Source: Tritrichomonas musculus (lineage: Eukaryota; Parabasalia; Tritrichomonadida; Tritrichomonadidae). From it: 64,000 nt of DNA. The notes beneath the pieces were generated by a model. It was given only the letters and a program-made list of their open reading frames with translations. It made no database searches and was not told the DNA's origin. This document shows, piece by piece, positions 43,063-53,906 of the stretch. Each line of letters opens with the position of its first letter. Within the stretch, counting starts at the first letter, position 1. The stretch is from the NCBI GenBank assembly GCA_039105265.1, contig JAPFFF010000068.1:186001-250000 (forward strand). Direction: 5' to 3'. Made by a program: the position numbers and the translations under genes.

Positions 43063-44067
43063 ATGGAATTACCACCAAGTGTTAACACTTTATATCCTAA
43101 TCGAGATAATATAGTTAATGATGGTAATACACCTCTTCCAATCGAAACAGCCTACTTCCTTGAGGATGCTCAACATGATAAAGCTAAGTTTAATAGGTAT
43201 TGGTTTAATTTCCCACCAGAATGGTCAACTGCAAACAAAGGGGAATCTATTGTTGGCGTTCGTTCAGCACATATCATTAAGAGAAGACGCAAATTAGAAT
43301 TTAATGTGACAATATTTAAAGTACAAAAATCCTACTTTGTTTTACATGGAGGAAATATAAACGAGCCTATTTTAACTCAAGAACTACTTGATAAATTCTA
43401 CCAGGACGAGCTCAAAGTAGAATATGAAAAAGAGCCTACTTGGAAATGGATAGCAAATTTTGATGTTATTGATTGGGTGTCAGAGGAAGGGGACTTAAGA
43501 GGGTTCTTTGATGCTGTCAACAACGCGATAAAATCTTGGATAGCTATGCATGGAGAATATGGACATGCATTTTCCCAAAATGATTCATTAATTGCATATC
43601 GAGATATACAAACAGATGGATATTATGATAAAGATGGTTTTCATGAAATTATATATACCAAAAATAATGATAATATAGAGGAAGATTCAAACCAATTTAT
43701 CAATTTTTTCCAAATTGGTGATTGGAATGAGGACTTTGCAGATGTGTTTAATATAGGCACAGGAGCTTATCAAAATAACCCTAAGAAGAATTCAACTTTA
43801 AGTAAGAGGTTGGTATTTGATAATGTATGGGACAGACATCCATGTAAAATATATTCATCTATTGGTGAACAAGCATTACATAATTATATTGGAGATAGTG
43901 ATGTTGAATATAGTCCGATTAAGTACTTCAAGTTAAACTCAATGGACCAAAGGTTTTGGATAGACTTCTATAGTGATGCCCATTATAATTGTCCAACAAA
44001 ACTACCTCCTAAAGATTCATTTGTAATCGAAATGCAATTCCTTCAATACGATAAGATGTTTATTTAA
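43063..44067 (+). CDS. Candidate minor capsid protein (element C, 334 aa)
   Basis: Almost identical to the B copy over the full length, including the middle third in which D differs. Confidence 0.55.
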   Translation: MELPPSVNTLYPNRDNIVNDGNTPLPIETAYFLEDAQHDKAKFNRYWFNFPPEWSTANKGESIVGVRSAHIIKRRRKLEFNVTIFKVQKSYFVLHGGNINEPILTQELLDKFYQDELKVEYEKEPTWKWIANFDVIDWVSEEGDLRGFFDAVNNAIKSWIAMHGEYGHAFSQNDSLIAYRDIQTDGYYDKDGFHEIIYTKNNDNIEEDSNQFINFFQIGDWNEDFADVFNIGTGAYQNNPKKNSTLSKRLVFDNVWDRHPCKIYSSIGEQALHNYIGDSDVEYSPIKYFKLNSMDQRFWIDFYSDAHYNCPTKLPPKDSFVIEMQFLQYDKMFI

Positions 44068-44073
44068 AAATAA

Positions 44074-45228
44074 ATGAGTAAAGAAGAACCAAGCCCATAT
44101 GAAAAATTATACAACAAAGCTAAATGGAAGACCTTGGACAAATACCTTAGCATGGCAAAACAAGAGAATCTAAATGAAGAAGAAGCAAAGAAATACTTTG
44201 ATGAAAGAGTAGTACATGATAAGAGAGTACCTAAAGCACAATATATACCTATTGTATCCAAACATCCTCATGGTTATCAAATGGATACCTTCATTAACAA
44301 TAAAGAGGCAGGTGGGTTGAATTATCTAATGTTCATCAATATTAACACTCGAAAAGCATATGCATATCCTATGAATGGTAAAGGAGCAAGAGAAGTATTA
44401 ACAGCACTTCATAAATTTGTTAATGATGTACCTCATGTATATTCGATAACAAGTGATGAGGATGCAGCATATTTATCATCAACAGTCTTAGACTTCATGA
44501 GAGAGAAGAACATAAAATACCGAACAACAACTGAGAATAACCATAATGTACTTGGCATTATTAATAGGTTTATGAGAACCATAAGAGATGCTATTGGTGA
44601 AAATAGGTTTATTCAACCAAAGGAGATGCATGATTTGGTCAACATATATAACAACTCTCCTCATAGGTCTTTAGATAATAAAGCACCTAATGATATTACT
44701 CCAGAGGATGAAATAAAGTACATACAAAAGAATGCACGCATTAATCCATACCATTTTAATCCAGGTGAGAAGGTCAGGTTAGTACTTGAAAAAGAACCAT
44801 TTGGTAAAAGAAGAAGTAATTTGTCCAATGAGTCTTATATAGTTGACTCGCAAAAAGGTAACCAGTTTGTGGTCAAGTCCAAAGATGGTTCAACAAGTTC
44901 ATTCCCTGGATATAGGTTGTTAAGGACAAGAGACAAAAGGATTAAAGTAGCTGAAAGACTAAATGAAGGTAAAGAAGGTATTATTGAACGAATATATAAC
45001 TTTGATGAAGATACTGGTAAGTATGATTTAAAATGGGAAGGAGTCGAAGGTGATAATGCCTTTGCTAGACAAACTATTAGAGATGTAAGGAGAGGTAATC
45101 CATTGGTTCTTGGTACAACAGAAAGACAATATTGGTTGGAACAAAAGAAAAATTATGAACGACAAATTAAAGCAGGTCAAAAGGTTGAGGGCAAACCAAT
45201 ACCAGATAAAATTATGAAATACATTTAA
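44074..45228 (+). CDS. Integrase (element C, 384 aa)
   Basis: As in B, with a C-terminal extension of 12 residues around KNYERQIKAGQKVEGK just before the shared end IPDKIMKYI. Confidence 0.87.
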   Translation: MSKEEPSPYEKLYNKAKWKTLDKYLSMAKQENLNEEEAKKYFDERVVHDKRVPKAQYIPIVSKHPHGYQMDTFINNKEAGGLNYLMFININTRKAYAYPMNGKGAREVLTALHKFVNDVPHVYSITSDEDAAYLSSTVLDFMREKNIKYRTTTENNHNVLGIINRFMRTIRDAIGENRFIQPKEMHDLVNIYNNSPHRSLDNKAPNDITPEDEIKYIQKNARINPYHFNPGEKVRLVLEKEPFGKRRSNLSNESYIVDSQKGNQFVVKSKDGSTSSFPGYRLLRTRDKRIKVAERLNEGKEGIIERIYNFDEDTGKYDLKWEGVEGDNAFARQTIRDVRRGNPLVLGTTERQYWLEQKKNYERQIKAGQKVEGKPIPDKIMKYI

Positions 45229-45238
45229 AAATTTGTAA

Positions 45239-46105
45239 ATGGATGAACCCCCAAGTGCAGAACTAATAAATAAAGTAGAAACATTGATTAAAGAAACCTT
45301 ACGGAAGAACATGAAAGAGATAGATGGTGCTTTGATTAAACCATTATCACCTGATTATCCTTTTAGCACAAATGGTATATACTTTTTAATTGGTAAACCA
45401 GGTGCTGGTAAAAGTTTTTGGATATGGAGACATATTATGATAACAGAGAGGTTGTTTAAACATCCATACTACCAAAAGATAATATTTTGCTCAAGCTCTG
45501 GTAAAATGGATAAAACAGCTGAAACACTTAATAAACAGATACAATCAAGAATCGATTATGTAAAGGAAAGAGAATTAATGAGTTATCTTAAAAGACATCT
45601 TCGAAGAAAGATAAAGTATTATGCTATTGTCAAATATGTATTATCTCGAATGAAAGAGACCAATGACGAAATGAGGAGGCTCATTGAGAAGCATCATTTA
45701 AATGAGCTCAATGATAAAATATTATATATAGCCAATAAGTTAGTCAAGTATGAAACATCATCATATCCATATAACACATTATTGATACTAGATGATTGTG
45801 CAGGTAGTGATTTATTAAAGAATGGTAATAGTGAATTTATCAAGTTGTTAACCAAGACAAGACACTATAATTTAACATGTATCATGGCTATCCAAACTAT
45901 TCGATTTGTTCATATGAATGCGAAAAGGTTAGCAACAGATATCATATGTTATACAGGATATAGTGAGGAAGATTTTACTAGCTTGTTGCAACAAACTAAT
46001 AACTCATTAAATACTAAGCAGACAGTAGCTGAATACTTACAACATAAAGAACCACATGAAAAATTCGTAATGAATATTTCTGCTAATAAGTACTATTTCG
46101 AATAA
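45239..46105 (+). CDS. Packaging ATPase (element C, 288 aa)
   Basis: Differs from B and D at only a few residues. Walker A IGKPGAGKS and Walker B TLLILDDCAG present. Confidence 0.85.
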   Translation: MDEPPSAELINKVETLIKETLRKNMKEIDGALIKPLSPDYPFSTNGIYFLIGKPGAGKSFWIWRHIMITERLFKHPYYQKIIFCSSSGKMDKTAETLNKQIQSRIDYVKERELMSYLKRHLRRKIKYYAIVKYVLSRMKETNDEMRRLIEKHHLNELNDKILYIANKLVKYETSSYPYNTLLILDDCAGSDLLKNGNSEFIKLLTKTRHYNLTCIMAIQTIRFVHMNAKRLATDIICYTGYSEEDFTSLLQQTNNSLNTKQTVAEYLQHKEPHEKFVMNISANKYYFE

Positions 46106-46122
46106 TTTTTTATTTTTTAAAA

Positions 46123-46578
46123 ATGGGAATTGAACGTCATTCAGTAGAAGATTATTGGAAGCCAAATTATTCCAAAAAGCAACAATTTTCTCCATGGCAA
46201 GAGATAATAAAAGGAGGAGTAGGACTAGGTGGTAAGTTATTAATGGGAGCAGCAGATAGTTTTTCTGGAGGTCTTGCAAGTAAACTATTAGATGCTTCAG
46301 CAGGTGGATTAACCAAGCATGCTGGTGTTATTGGTTCAGTTGCGAGAGGTCTTGGTGAAAGCTTCTTGAGCGATAGTACAAGAAATAAAATAGCAAATAT
46401 AGCTGACACAGCATTAAAATATGTCCCAGATGGAAAAGTGAAAACTGCCTTATCATCAATTAATAAATCTGCAAAAGGTGATTCAGTTGGAGCACCTCTT
46501 GAAAAGCCAGCATTTTCGTCTAGATCATTACAAGAGAGTGACTTTACTACCAACAATCGGGCGAGAACCTACATCTAA
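46123..46578 (+). CDS. 151-aa glycine-rich amphipathic protein (element C)
   Basis: As in B with scattered changes (starts MGIERHSVEDYWKPNYSKK). Confidence 0.6.
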   Translation: MGIERHSVEDYWKPNYSKKQQFSPWQEIIKGGVGLGGKLLMGAADSFSGGLASKLLDASAGGLTKHAGVIGSVARGLGESFLSDSTRNKIANIADTALKYVPDGKVKTALSSINKSAKGDSVGAPLEKPAFSSRSLQESDFTTNNRARTYI

Positions 46579-46625
46579 TGAAAACTCAAAAAAACTAAAT
46601 TTTTGGACTTTTTTGTTTATTTTAA

Positions 46626-47177
46626 ATGTCAAAACATCTAACAGGTTCTAAGAGACTTGCAGTTATTCATAAATGGCTGAATGGAAGGGATGACCCAGAT
46701 TGGGAAGTTTTACCTACTAAAACCAAAGACAAGTATATTGTAAAACAGCGAAAAACTCCAATAACTCGAGAATATCAAGAAAACTCAGAAAGTGAAAATA
46801 ACGAAGATACTCAAGAAAACTCAGACAGTGAAGAACATGAGGAACTTGAAGAAAAGCCAAGAAAGCCAATAAGTTCGAAAGCTGCACGAAAACCTACAAA
46901 ACCTCGAAAAACTCAACAAAGCCAAGTTTATGACCCTACTGTGAATGAGGAAATACTAAAACAGCTAAAATCACTAGGTGAAGAAATGAAGATAAGTCGA
47001 GAGAAGAAAGAACAGAGACGTATGATAAAGGAGGTTGTTGATAAAAGGATGAGTAAACCAAGACAACAGTATGTTCCTGAAGAACCGCCACAACAATATG
47101 AAGAAGAACAACAACCTCAATATATACCTATGAGACCTATTGGTAGGAGAAATAGCATATTTGAAGATATGATGTAA
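46626..47177 (+). CDS. 183-aa basic core-like protein (element C)
   Basis: The Lys-Pro-Arg block is shorter than in B and the acidic linker longer (DSEEHEELEEKPRK). The C-terminus IGRRNSIFEDMM is conserved. Confidence 0.65.
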   Translation: MSKHLTGSKRLAVIHKWLNGRDDPDWEVLPTKTKDKYIVKQRKTPITREYQENSESENNEDTQENSDSEEHEELEEKPRKPISSKAARKPTKPRKTQQSQVYDPTVNEEILKQLKSLGEEMKISREKKEQRRMIKEVVDKRMSKPRQQYVPEEPPQQYEEEQQPQYIPMRPIGRRNSIFEDMM

Positions 47178-47194
47178 GTTTTTTTCTATCTAAA

Positions 47195-48877
47195 ATGCTT
47201 AATAAGGAATCCTATATGAGAACCTCAGCAGAGGTTTGTACTCAGATTGCATCTTATTTTGATGTTGTCGATAATTGCATAGCACTTAGTGATACAAATA
47301 AGGCATACTCATTAAATCCACAAACTTCGTATTCACCATCACCACCAATTAAGAGTGGTTCATATACAACATGTATTATATCTCCTAATACTCATAATAC
47401 AGCAGATATATATAATGGCTTTATTCGAGCAGATATGAAAGTGATGATAAAAATAGACAAGCCAATTCTAAGTGATTTAGAAAATGTCAGTGGTTATAAT
47501 TTTGGTAAGGTATGGTTTGGTTTTAAGGATGCTCGAGATGCTGTTGAGAAGTATGAAATTGTAGCTAATGGTATGACGCTTTATACCCAGAACTTTGGAT
47601 GTGAAGAATCCTTTTTAACTGCATGTTGTGCAAATGAAGTTACTAAAAGAGCTGATATATATAGTAAAGCAAGACATAAGGATATTTGGAATGATACTCA
47701 TGGAAGGAGATGTGGTTTTGTTGCAAATCTTAACAAAGACGTGACTTCCGTTACATCAACAATTAGATTAAAGATTGATTTGCGACGATTCCTACCTTTA
47801 TCTAATATCAAGTACTTGCCAGCATTTGCAGGTAAAATCGAATTACGTCTTTACTTTTCAACATCTGGTATGGTATATTGTCCTGTTGGTTTTGAAAAGA
47901 GCTTGGTTGCTAATCCACATATAATGAAAGACTTCAATGTTGATGAAATTACCAATGAATTTCGACCTATTGGAGAACCAATATGGATGTGGACAAGTAC
48001 CGAAAAAATAGCAATGGATAAGATTAATCACCCCGACAATCTTCCACCTGTTGGTGAAAATCATGGAGGAGCATATGAAGTCGCAGGAGCTAACAATACT
48101 AAGGCAAGAGTTGACCGAACTATTTACAGTGATTGGAGAACTTGGAGTGTTGTTGATTATTCCATTGAAGAATGCGCGAGTATTATACCTTGTTTTGGTA
48201 TTCATGAATCTGTATATACAGCACTTGTTCAAAGATATGCTAACCCTCAACATCCACTTACATTCCCAACACAAATTATGTCATTTTACACTTGTACAAG
48301 ACCTCTTAATAATGAACAAGATAAAGCAACTATTACTATTACACCTAATTTTGTAGATAGTATGTTTTGCTTATTCCCACTCAAGCATACACATAAGACA
48401 TACTTCAAGAATCCTATGTTTGAAGCATTTCATATGAATTGTGGTAATTACAATAATATTCCTGCTAAAGCATTTGGTACTAATGGTAAGTATCCAGAGT
48501 TCTTCGAATATTGCCAGAATGCAATGAACATGAATGGAGAGCAAAATGGATTTAATAAAGAGGTTATAGCAAGTCTAGCTAATGAGAATCAGTATAATGA
48601 AAATACAACAGGCTATTATCCAAATGATAGGTCCTCATTCTTCATAGGTCTTCCTACTGAAACAGATGGAGCATATCAACAAGGTCTTTCAAGTCTTGCA
48701 CCTATTAACTTCGAATTGATATGTAGTCAAAAGGCAGATAATCCATTTAGACAGGAAGTAGATACACCTCCATTATTATGCTTATTAACAGATATATCAA
48801 TTAGTATCTTAATTAGACCAAACGGTATGCCACCATCAGTACGTATTGGTCCTTATGATTTAACAACCCCTGAGTAA
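47195..48877 (+). CDS. Major capsid protein (element C, 560 aa)
   Basis: Same length as B and D. Changes cluster around residues 300-310 (VAGANNTKARVD against ITGADKSKERVD), probably a surface loop. Confidence 0.85.
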   Translation: MLNKESYMRTSAEVCTQIASYFDVVDNCIALSDTNKAYSLNPQTSYSPSPPIKSGSYTTCIISPNTHNTADIYNGFIRADMKVMIKIDKPILSDLENVSGYNFGKVWFGFKDARDAVEKYEIVANGMTLYTQNFGCEESFLTACCANEVTKRADIYSKARHKDIWNDTHGRRCGFVANLNKDVTSVTSTIRLKIDLRRFLPLSNIKYLPAFAGKIELRLYFSTSGMVYCPVGFEKSLVANPHIMKDFNVDEITNEFRPIGEPIWMWTSTEKIAMDKINHPDNLPPVGENHGGAYEVAGANNTKARVDRTIYSDWRTWSVVDYSIEECASIIPCFGIHESVYTALVQRYANPQHPLTFPTQIMSFYTCTRPLNNEQDKATITITPNFVDSMFCLFPLKHTHKTYFKNPMFEAFHMNCGNYNNIPAKAFGTNGKYPEFFEYCQNAMNMNGEQNGFNKEVIASLANENQYNENTTGYYPNDRSSFFIGLPTETDGAYQQGLSSLAPINFELICSQKADNPFRQEVDTPPLLCLLTDISISILIRPNGMPPSVRIGPYDLTTPE

Positions 48878-48903
48878 AAAGATGTAATTTTATTTTATAG
48901 AAA

Positions 48904-49276
48904 ATGTCGAATGATTATAGAAGCCCACATGCTGAGATTGTTGGAAGAGAAGGTATGATGTATAATGAAGCTACCATGAAAAATAAAGACATAGAGTTTC
49001 AACATTTTGGTGTGTTCAGTAATACTAATACTTATTCTGTAACCTTCAACCCATATATTAATCGACCACCTACCCAGATTATTGAACATGAGGACCCTGT
49101 TAGATTTCCAGATACTCGAGAACATATAACCAAACATGTTCGTGAACCTCCTGTTAGTATTACAGATGGTGGTTTTTATCGACATATAGGTGAAAAAGAT
49201 AAACCAGTACCTCTCTTACCAAAATATCTTAAGAAGCCTGAGAAACCACCAATGCAAGGTAGAGCAAGAGAATATA
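48904..49276 (+). pseudogene. 144-aa gene of element C, part before the mariner insertion
   Basis: Matches the B/D gene up to RAREYS-, where mariner begins. The tail of the gene lies after the transposon. Confidence 0.8.
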
Positions 49277-50907
49277 GTGTGGTGAAAAAGTTTTTGAATA
49301 TTTTATAATTTTTTGTATATTGACTTTTTATTTAAAAATGTTTAATAAATAAATAGTGGATTACATGTTGCTTGAAATATTCTAATTATATGATTAAATG
49401 ATAATCCAACAAAAAGTTATAAACCTTTGAAAAATTATACGTTTATTTTTTTTAAAAAAAGAATATGGAATTTCGGTATGTTATTCATAGTTTATGGCTT
49501 AAAAAAAAAGCACTCAAGAGATTTATCATTACATGCAAGAAACATATAAAGATGCATGTCCTTCATCACCCACGATATATTATTGGGTTCATCAATTTAA
49601 CAGAGGAAGAAAAACTGTTATTGATTTGCCTCGGTCTGGAAGACCCAAACTTTTTGAAAAGATAGATGAAGTTAAAAAACTAATCGACGAATTTCCATTC
49701 GCATCATGCCGTTATATAGCACGCATTGCGAAAATTGATAAAAATACTGTTAAAAGGATTTTGACAGAAGATTTGAATATGAGAAAGTTATGTTGTCATT
49801 GGGTTCCTCATGATCTTACAGAAATTCAAAAAGCAAATAGAGTGAAACAATCGAAGGAACTTCTATCAATTTTACAATCATTAACAAAAAGACAAACGAT
49901 GAAAGTGATCACTGCTGACGAGTCTTGGTTCTTCTTGCAGTATGGTTCTGACGGTTTCTGGTCTTGTGGCCAGAAAAGGCCTGAAAACGTTAATCATGCA
50001 ATTAACGATGAAAAAGTTATGTTTTTTACAGCTTTTTGTATTAAAGGCATAGTTTACGTAAACGTTCTCCCTCAAAATGAAACTTTTACTGGAGAGTACT
50101 TCGCAAACAAGATTCTTCCACATCTTAAAACAGCGGCCGATAATATTAAAGGCTCTATTTTAACATATAAAGTTCGATTGCACATGGACAATGCGAAGCC
50201 TCACAATTCCATGGTTGCACAACAAAAGATGAATGAATTACACATTGAAAGGTTACCACATCCCCCTTACTCCCCTGATATCAGCCCTAATGATTTCTTC
50301 CTTTATGGCTACTTAAAGAACAAATTGAAAGGTAACCGTTTTTCCTCACAAAAAGAGCTAATTGATGCAGTGGTTGAAATCATCCAAAATATTGATGAAT
50401 CAACATGGATTCAAGTATATAATGAATGGATTGAAAGAATTAAAAAAGTAATAGATTGCAATGGGGAATATCCAGATTTTTAATTTAATAAAATAACATT
50501 TTTTTAATTTTAATATAAATTTTTTAATGTTTTTTTCACTTCACCAAAAATGAGATTTTTGATTATATCAAAACAATATTAATTTATTCCTTTAAAAAAA
50601 ATTGTAATATAACATGTTATATAACATAATATACAGCACATAACAATGTATTGATTTATATTAAAATATTGTTCAATATACAAGGATTGAGCTGTTTGAA
50701 CTATTTTTATTAAATATACATTTTTTTGAAAAATTAAGTCAACACGGTTTATTTTAAAACTCAATATTTCCATCAATAAAAATTTTTTCATTTTGATATT
50801 TTCTAAACTTATAAAGATATTAATTATCTAAATATTTAAAATTAAAAAAACTAAAATCGTTCAATATTGATTGAGTTAGAATTGATTCAAAAACTTTTTC
50901 ACCACAC
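49277..50907 (+). mobile_element. mariner DNA transposon inserted in element C
   Basis: Terminal inverted repeats of about 23 bp (GTGTGGTGAAAAAGTTTTTG at 49277 and its complement ending at 50907). The insertion site is in a TATA-rich spot of the 144-aa gene; TATA flanks both sides, though two extra bases (TC) follow the right repeat. It carries a D,D34D transposase. The interval 50484-50884 is AT-rich with no gene. Its sequence is unrelated to the Polintons. Confidence 0.9.
49465..50483 (+). pseudogene. mariner transposase, D,D34D type
   Basis: The main frame is open from 49533 to 50483. Helix-turn-helix parts (YYWVHQFNRGRKTVIDLPRS, SCRYIARIAKIDKNTVKRIL) precede the catalytic residues in ITADESWFF, RLHMDNAKPHN and PYSPDISPND. 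The last two aspartates are separated by 34 residues, the mariner signature. The natural start (MEFRYVIHSLWLKKK at 49465) is in another frame. A one-base shift in the nine-A run at 49501-49509 separates the two. The transposase is otherwise complete, about 338 residues, so the copy is young and only just inactivated. Confidence 0.88.
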
Positions 50908-50975
50908 TCTATAATAAACAAGATATTCGATATGGACCTACTCAGCATATCTTTACCCAAAATAACATCTATTAA
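50908..50975 (+). pseudogene. Tail of the 144-aa gene of element C after mariner
   Basis: Encodes the end of the gene (RYGPTQHVITQNNIY in B and D, with few changes here). Confidence 0.75.
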
Positions 50976-50999
50976 TTTTTTATTGAATTTTTTATCCAG

Positions 51000-51446
51000 A
51001 TGAAAATGACTACAAGAAACGTCTATGACTATGTCAATGAACTTCGCGCAAAATGTGCTCCAAATACTAAACAATGTAATTTCTCGATACTTTGTGACAA
51101 GTACCCAATGAAAGCAGGAGAATGGAGATATTTAGGTAAAGTACTTTATGTCTCAATCAAGATAAAAGACAAGTGCCACAGATTTTATCCAGATAAGCTC
51201 AAAGAACTTGATCTTGACTCAATATTTATTAAGCCTAACTCAAGGAGAAAAATATCTGAAGATTTCGAAGAGTTCTACATAAATGGAAACACTACCACTC
51301 AAGAGTATCAAGGAATCAAATACTACAACTACTCCATTGCAGCTGCTCCTACAAGTCATAAACCAAAAATCGATGCTCTCAAGCAGAAATACCATATTGA
51401 GTCATTTGACATGTTTATTGGAGAACAGCTAGACTTAGTACTTTAA
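51000..51446 (+). CDS. 148-aa shared core family protein, extra in element C
   Basis: VYDYVNELRA, CNFSILCDKYP, KVLYVSIKIKD, RRKIS and YYNYSIA place it with the A1 and E1 proteins. B and D have no gene at this point: their 144-aa and 174-aa genes are only about 20 bases apart. The gene is open, with a possible second start at 51006. Confidence 0.75.
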   Translation: MKMTTRNVYDYVNELRAKCAPNTKQCNFSILCDKYPMKAGEWRYLGKVLYVSIKIKDKCHRFYPDKLKELDLDSIFIKPNSRRKISEDFEEFYINGNTTTQEYQGIKYYNYSIAAAPTSHKPKIDALKQKYHIESFDMFIGEQLDLVL

Positions 51447-51470
51447 GCCTATTTTTTCCCAACCTAAATT

Positions 51471-51992
51471 ATTAAGAAGAGGGGTACAACCAATGGAGTT
51501 CAAGCAAATGTATCTTTAGAACCATCAGCAGCTGCATCATCTACATCAAACATCAACAACAACATTATTATTAATAAGAGAGATGATGGCAAGGAAGACA
51601 TTGTTATTACAAGAGACATTGGAGTGCAAACTGAACCTGTTGAAGTTGAACCAGATGTACGTAATGTTATACTTGAAGCATATGCACAAATACTACTTAA
51701 TCAAGACAAAGCACTACTAGCTAACATTATATCAAAGAAATGCATCATAGTACCTATTGAATCTCTTAGCAACATCATCAAAGCAATACTACATGTTAAT
51801 GAGGTTGAAGTACAACTGAATGAAGATGTTGGATGTTGTGCAGCTAAGAGCAACCCAATAAGAAAAATAGATGCAATTAAGATTATTAAAGATAATGGAG
51901 AGGTAGTCATTGACTTGAAACAAGTATATAATAAAGAATATAATGAGCTTGTTAATAATTATCATGTATGCTTAAAATATTGCATAGTATAA
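51471..51992 (+). pseudogene. 174-aa family gene of element C
   Basis: Nearly identical to B and D over the whole length, including GVQTE and the C-terminal Cys domain. It looks broken (about one break). Confidence 0.7.
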
Positions 51993-52091
51993 AAAAGACA
52001 TATTAAAAAAACTTAAAAAAGACATATTAAAAAAACTTAAAAAAGACATATATAAAAAAACTTAAAATTAGAAGTAATTATTTTTTTACTC

Positions 52092-52463
52092 TTACTCCTT
52101 GTCTTTTGGAGATGAAGCTTCTTGTTCATCTTCATCATCTTCTTCTTGTGTCTCTTGCGAGTCAGGCGCTATCGGCACGTGAAAGCCAATAGATTTTGGT
52201 GTTGTAGATTGAGGAATCTTTTTATGAAAAACCTCGCAGGTAGTGAGATTCATTTGAGTAAGTGCTTCAGCAATCTTGTTCATGTTTGCTTGTATCAAAG
52301 GGTCATAGATGGTGCAGACATTAGATGATGTCGAGTTTATTATTTTTTGGTTGAACAGAAATATCACCTCTTTAATAGCATTGGCTATTTCAACATGAGC
52401 ATTTTTGATAGCTAGCTTTTGCTGTTTTTGGAATTCTTTGAAGTCATTTCCAGAACGCGACAT
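52092..52463 (-). CDS. 123-aa protein with acidic tail (element C)
   Basis: As in B, with moderate divergence (starts MSRSGNDFKEFQKQQK). Acidic tail QEEDDEDEQEASS kept. Confidence 0.7.
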   Translation of the reverse strand: MSRSGNDFKEFQKQQKLAIKNAHVEIANAIKEVIFLFNQKIINSTSSNVCTIYDPLIQANMNKIAEALTQMNLTTCEVFHKKIPQSTTPKSIGFHVPIAPDSQETQEEDDEDEQEASSPKDKE

Positions 52464-52539
52464 TTTAAAAAATGAAGTGATTTTGTTTGCGAATATTCAA
52501 TTTTCAAAAATAATTCAATTTTTTTTCTCAAATGAAATC

Positions 52540-52818
52540 ATGAGCCAAAATTTAGATTTGGGTGAGTTCAAGGAAACAGCTATCATCAAGAAGTTGAAGA
52601 AGTCTAAGAGTAACAACAACCTCAAAAATATTGATACAGCAAAAACTGAAACAACAGAAAAACGTGGTAGAAAGCAAAAGTATGCAACAATTGAAGAACG
52701 AAATGAAGCACGTAAACAACAACAAAAGGCATATCGTGAAAGAAAGAAAAAAGAAGTACAAAGTATGAAGGAAAAAATAATGTCGTATGAAAGCAAAAAG
52801 GTATCACATGAAGAATGA
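52540..52818 (+). CDS. AT-hook and bZIP-like protein (element C, 92 aa)
   Basis: MSQNLDLGEFKETAIIKKLK, a longer linker with Thr/Glu, KRGRKQKY and the basic region RNEARKQQQKAYRERKKKEV. It ends near two copies of the 19-bp repeat. Confidence 0.7.
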   Translation: MSQNLDLGEFKETAIIKKLKKSKSNNNLKNIDTAKTETTEKRGRKQKYATIEERNEARKQQQKAYRERKKKEVQSMKEKIMSYESKKVSHEE

Positions 52819-52882
52819 GGTAGCTTATGAGGAAAAAGGTAGCTTATGAGGAAAAACATGTAGTTAAAAAAACTTTTTTTAG

Positions 52883-53308
52883 TTATTCATTTTTCTTGTA
52901 GTACATTGTGATGAACTTCTTGTTTCTTTTCACTTTCTTATGTGTAAAGTGTCTCTTTGTTCCATCGAGATGCCCGAAACCAAGTCGAGTAATAGATAGT
53001 TCATGACCAAAGAACATGTTGTACAAGTTAACAATGTCTCTTGCAGGATAACAATCTTTCTCGAGGTTGTCAAACCATTCATCATACCTCTTTTTTTGTT
53101 TTGCTCGAAGTCGATGTGCATCATTTTCAAGAGCATGAGCATAATTTTCACACATCGTTCTTAAATTTGATGTATCATCTTCAACTTTTAGTTGAGATAT
53201 TTTTTTCGACATGTTTATATTTATTTTGTAGTCGAATGAATCATGATCTTTAGGAGGTGTTTGTTTTTGTAAAATATCTTCTATTTTATCTTCTTCTTCA
53301 TTCATCAT
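52883..53308 (-). CDS. 141-aa winged-helix-like protein (element C)
   Basis: Nearly identical to 12315-12740 in B. Confidence 0.6.
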   Translation of the reverse strand: MMNEEEDKIEDILQKQTPPKDHDSFDYKININMSKKISQLKVEDDTSNLRTMCENYAHALENDAHRLRAKQKKRYDEWFDNLEKDCYPARDIVNLYNMFFGHELSITRLGFGHLDGTKRHFTHKKVKRNKKFITMYYKKNE

Positions 53309-53499
53309 TAATAAAATAATAGTGATATTAATAAATATATTTTTTTAAAATTTCAATATATTTTATTTTTTTATTATTCAATTTTTGAATTTTTATAGTG
53401 TATTTAACTTTTTCAAAGAAAAATATCCACCTTCGAGTTTTTCTACGAGATTTAAAATTTAGTGATATCAACTAGAAAATAGATCATTTTTATACTTGT

Positions 53500-53717
53500 A
53501 TGTCATACAACTACAGCTCAGACAGCGATGTTAGTCTATTAGACTCGATCGAGCAATCGGGTCAACAAGCTCCACCATCAGATCCGCCATCAACTCCACC
53601 CACAGGAAATTGGCTCAAGAACATGACCCCAGAACAACTCGAATCCATGAGACAGTTCATCATGAAGCAGCAAGAAGAAGCAGCAGCTAGATTGAAGAAG
53701 AAGCAAGAAGAAGAAGC
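53500..53717 (+). pseudogene. Coiled-coil gene of element C, interrupted by element D
   Basis: MSYNYSSDSDVSLLDSIEQS matches the start of the 503-aa B protein. After about 72 codons the frame enters the D terminus. The rest of the gene must lie to the right of D, outside the window. Confidence 0.85.
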
Positions 53718-53787
53718 AGTAGTATATACGAGTCGGTTTCCGCGGGGCCACGCTACGCTTAAGCCCACACGTCAACACGAACTCGTG
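53718..53787 (+). repeat. Left terminus of element D
   Basis: AGTAGTATATACGAGTCGG, identical to the B terminus at 23638-23707 in opposite orientation. It is followed by an A-rich tract. Confidence 0.92.
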
Positions 53788-53906
53788 ATAAAAAATAAAA
53801 AAAAAAAAAATAAAAAAAAAATAAAAAAAAAAAAATAAAAAAATTTTTCTTCAACTTGTTTTTTCTTGAAGTACTACTAGGGACCTAAACAACTACCTCG
53901 GGTCCC

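Larger units (their letters stand above)
39998..53717 (+). mobile_element. Polinton/Maverick element C (left part)
   Basis: Begins AGTAGTATATACTAGTCGG and carries the B/D gene order on the plus strand. Its first kilobase differs: direct repeats, an 87-aa relative of the 83-aa gene, a Cys-rich membrane protein and an 87-aa coiled-coil protein. It has one extra gene (51000-51446). It is interrupted by mariner (49277-50907) and by element D at 53718, beyond which it must continue outside the window. It looks broken (about three breaks counting the two insertions). Confidence 0.92.
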
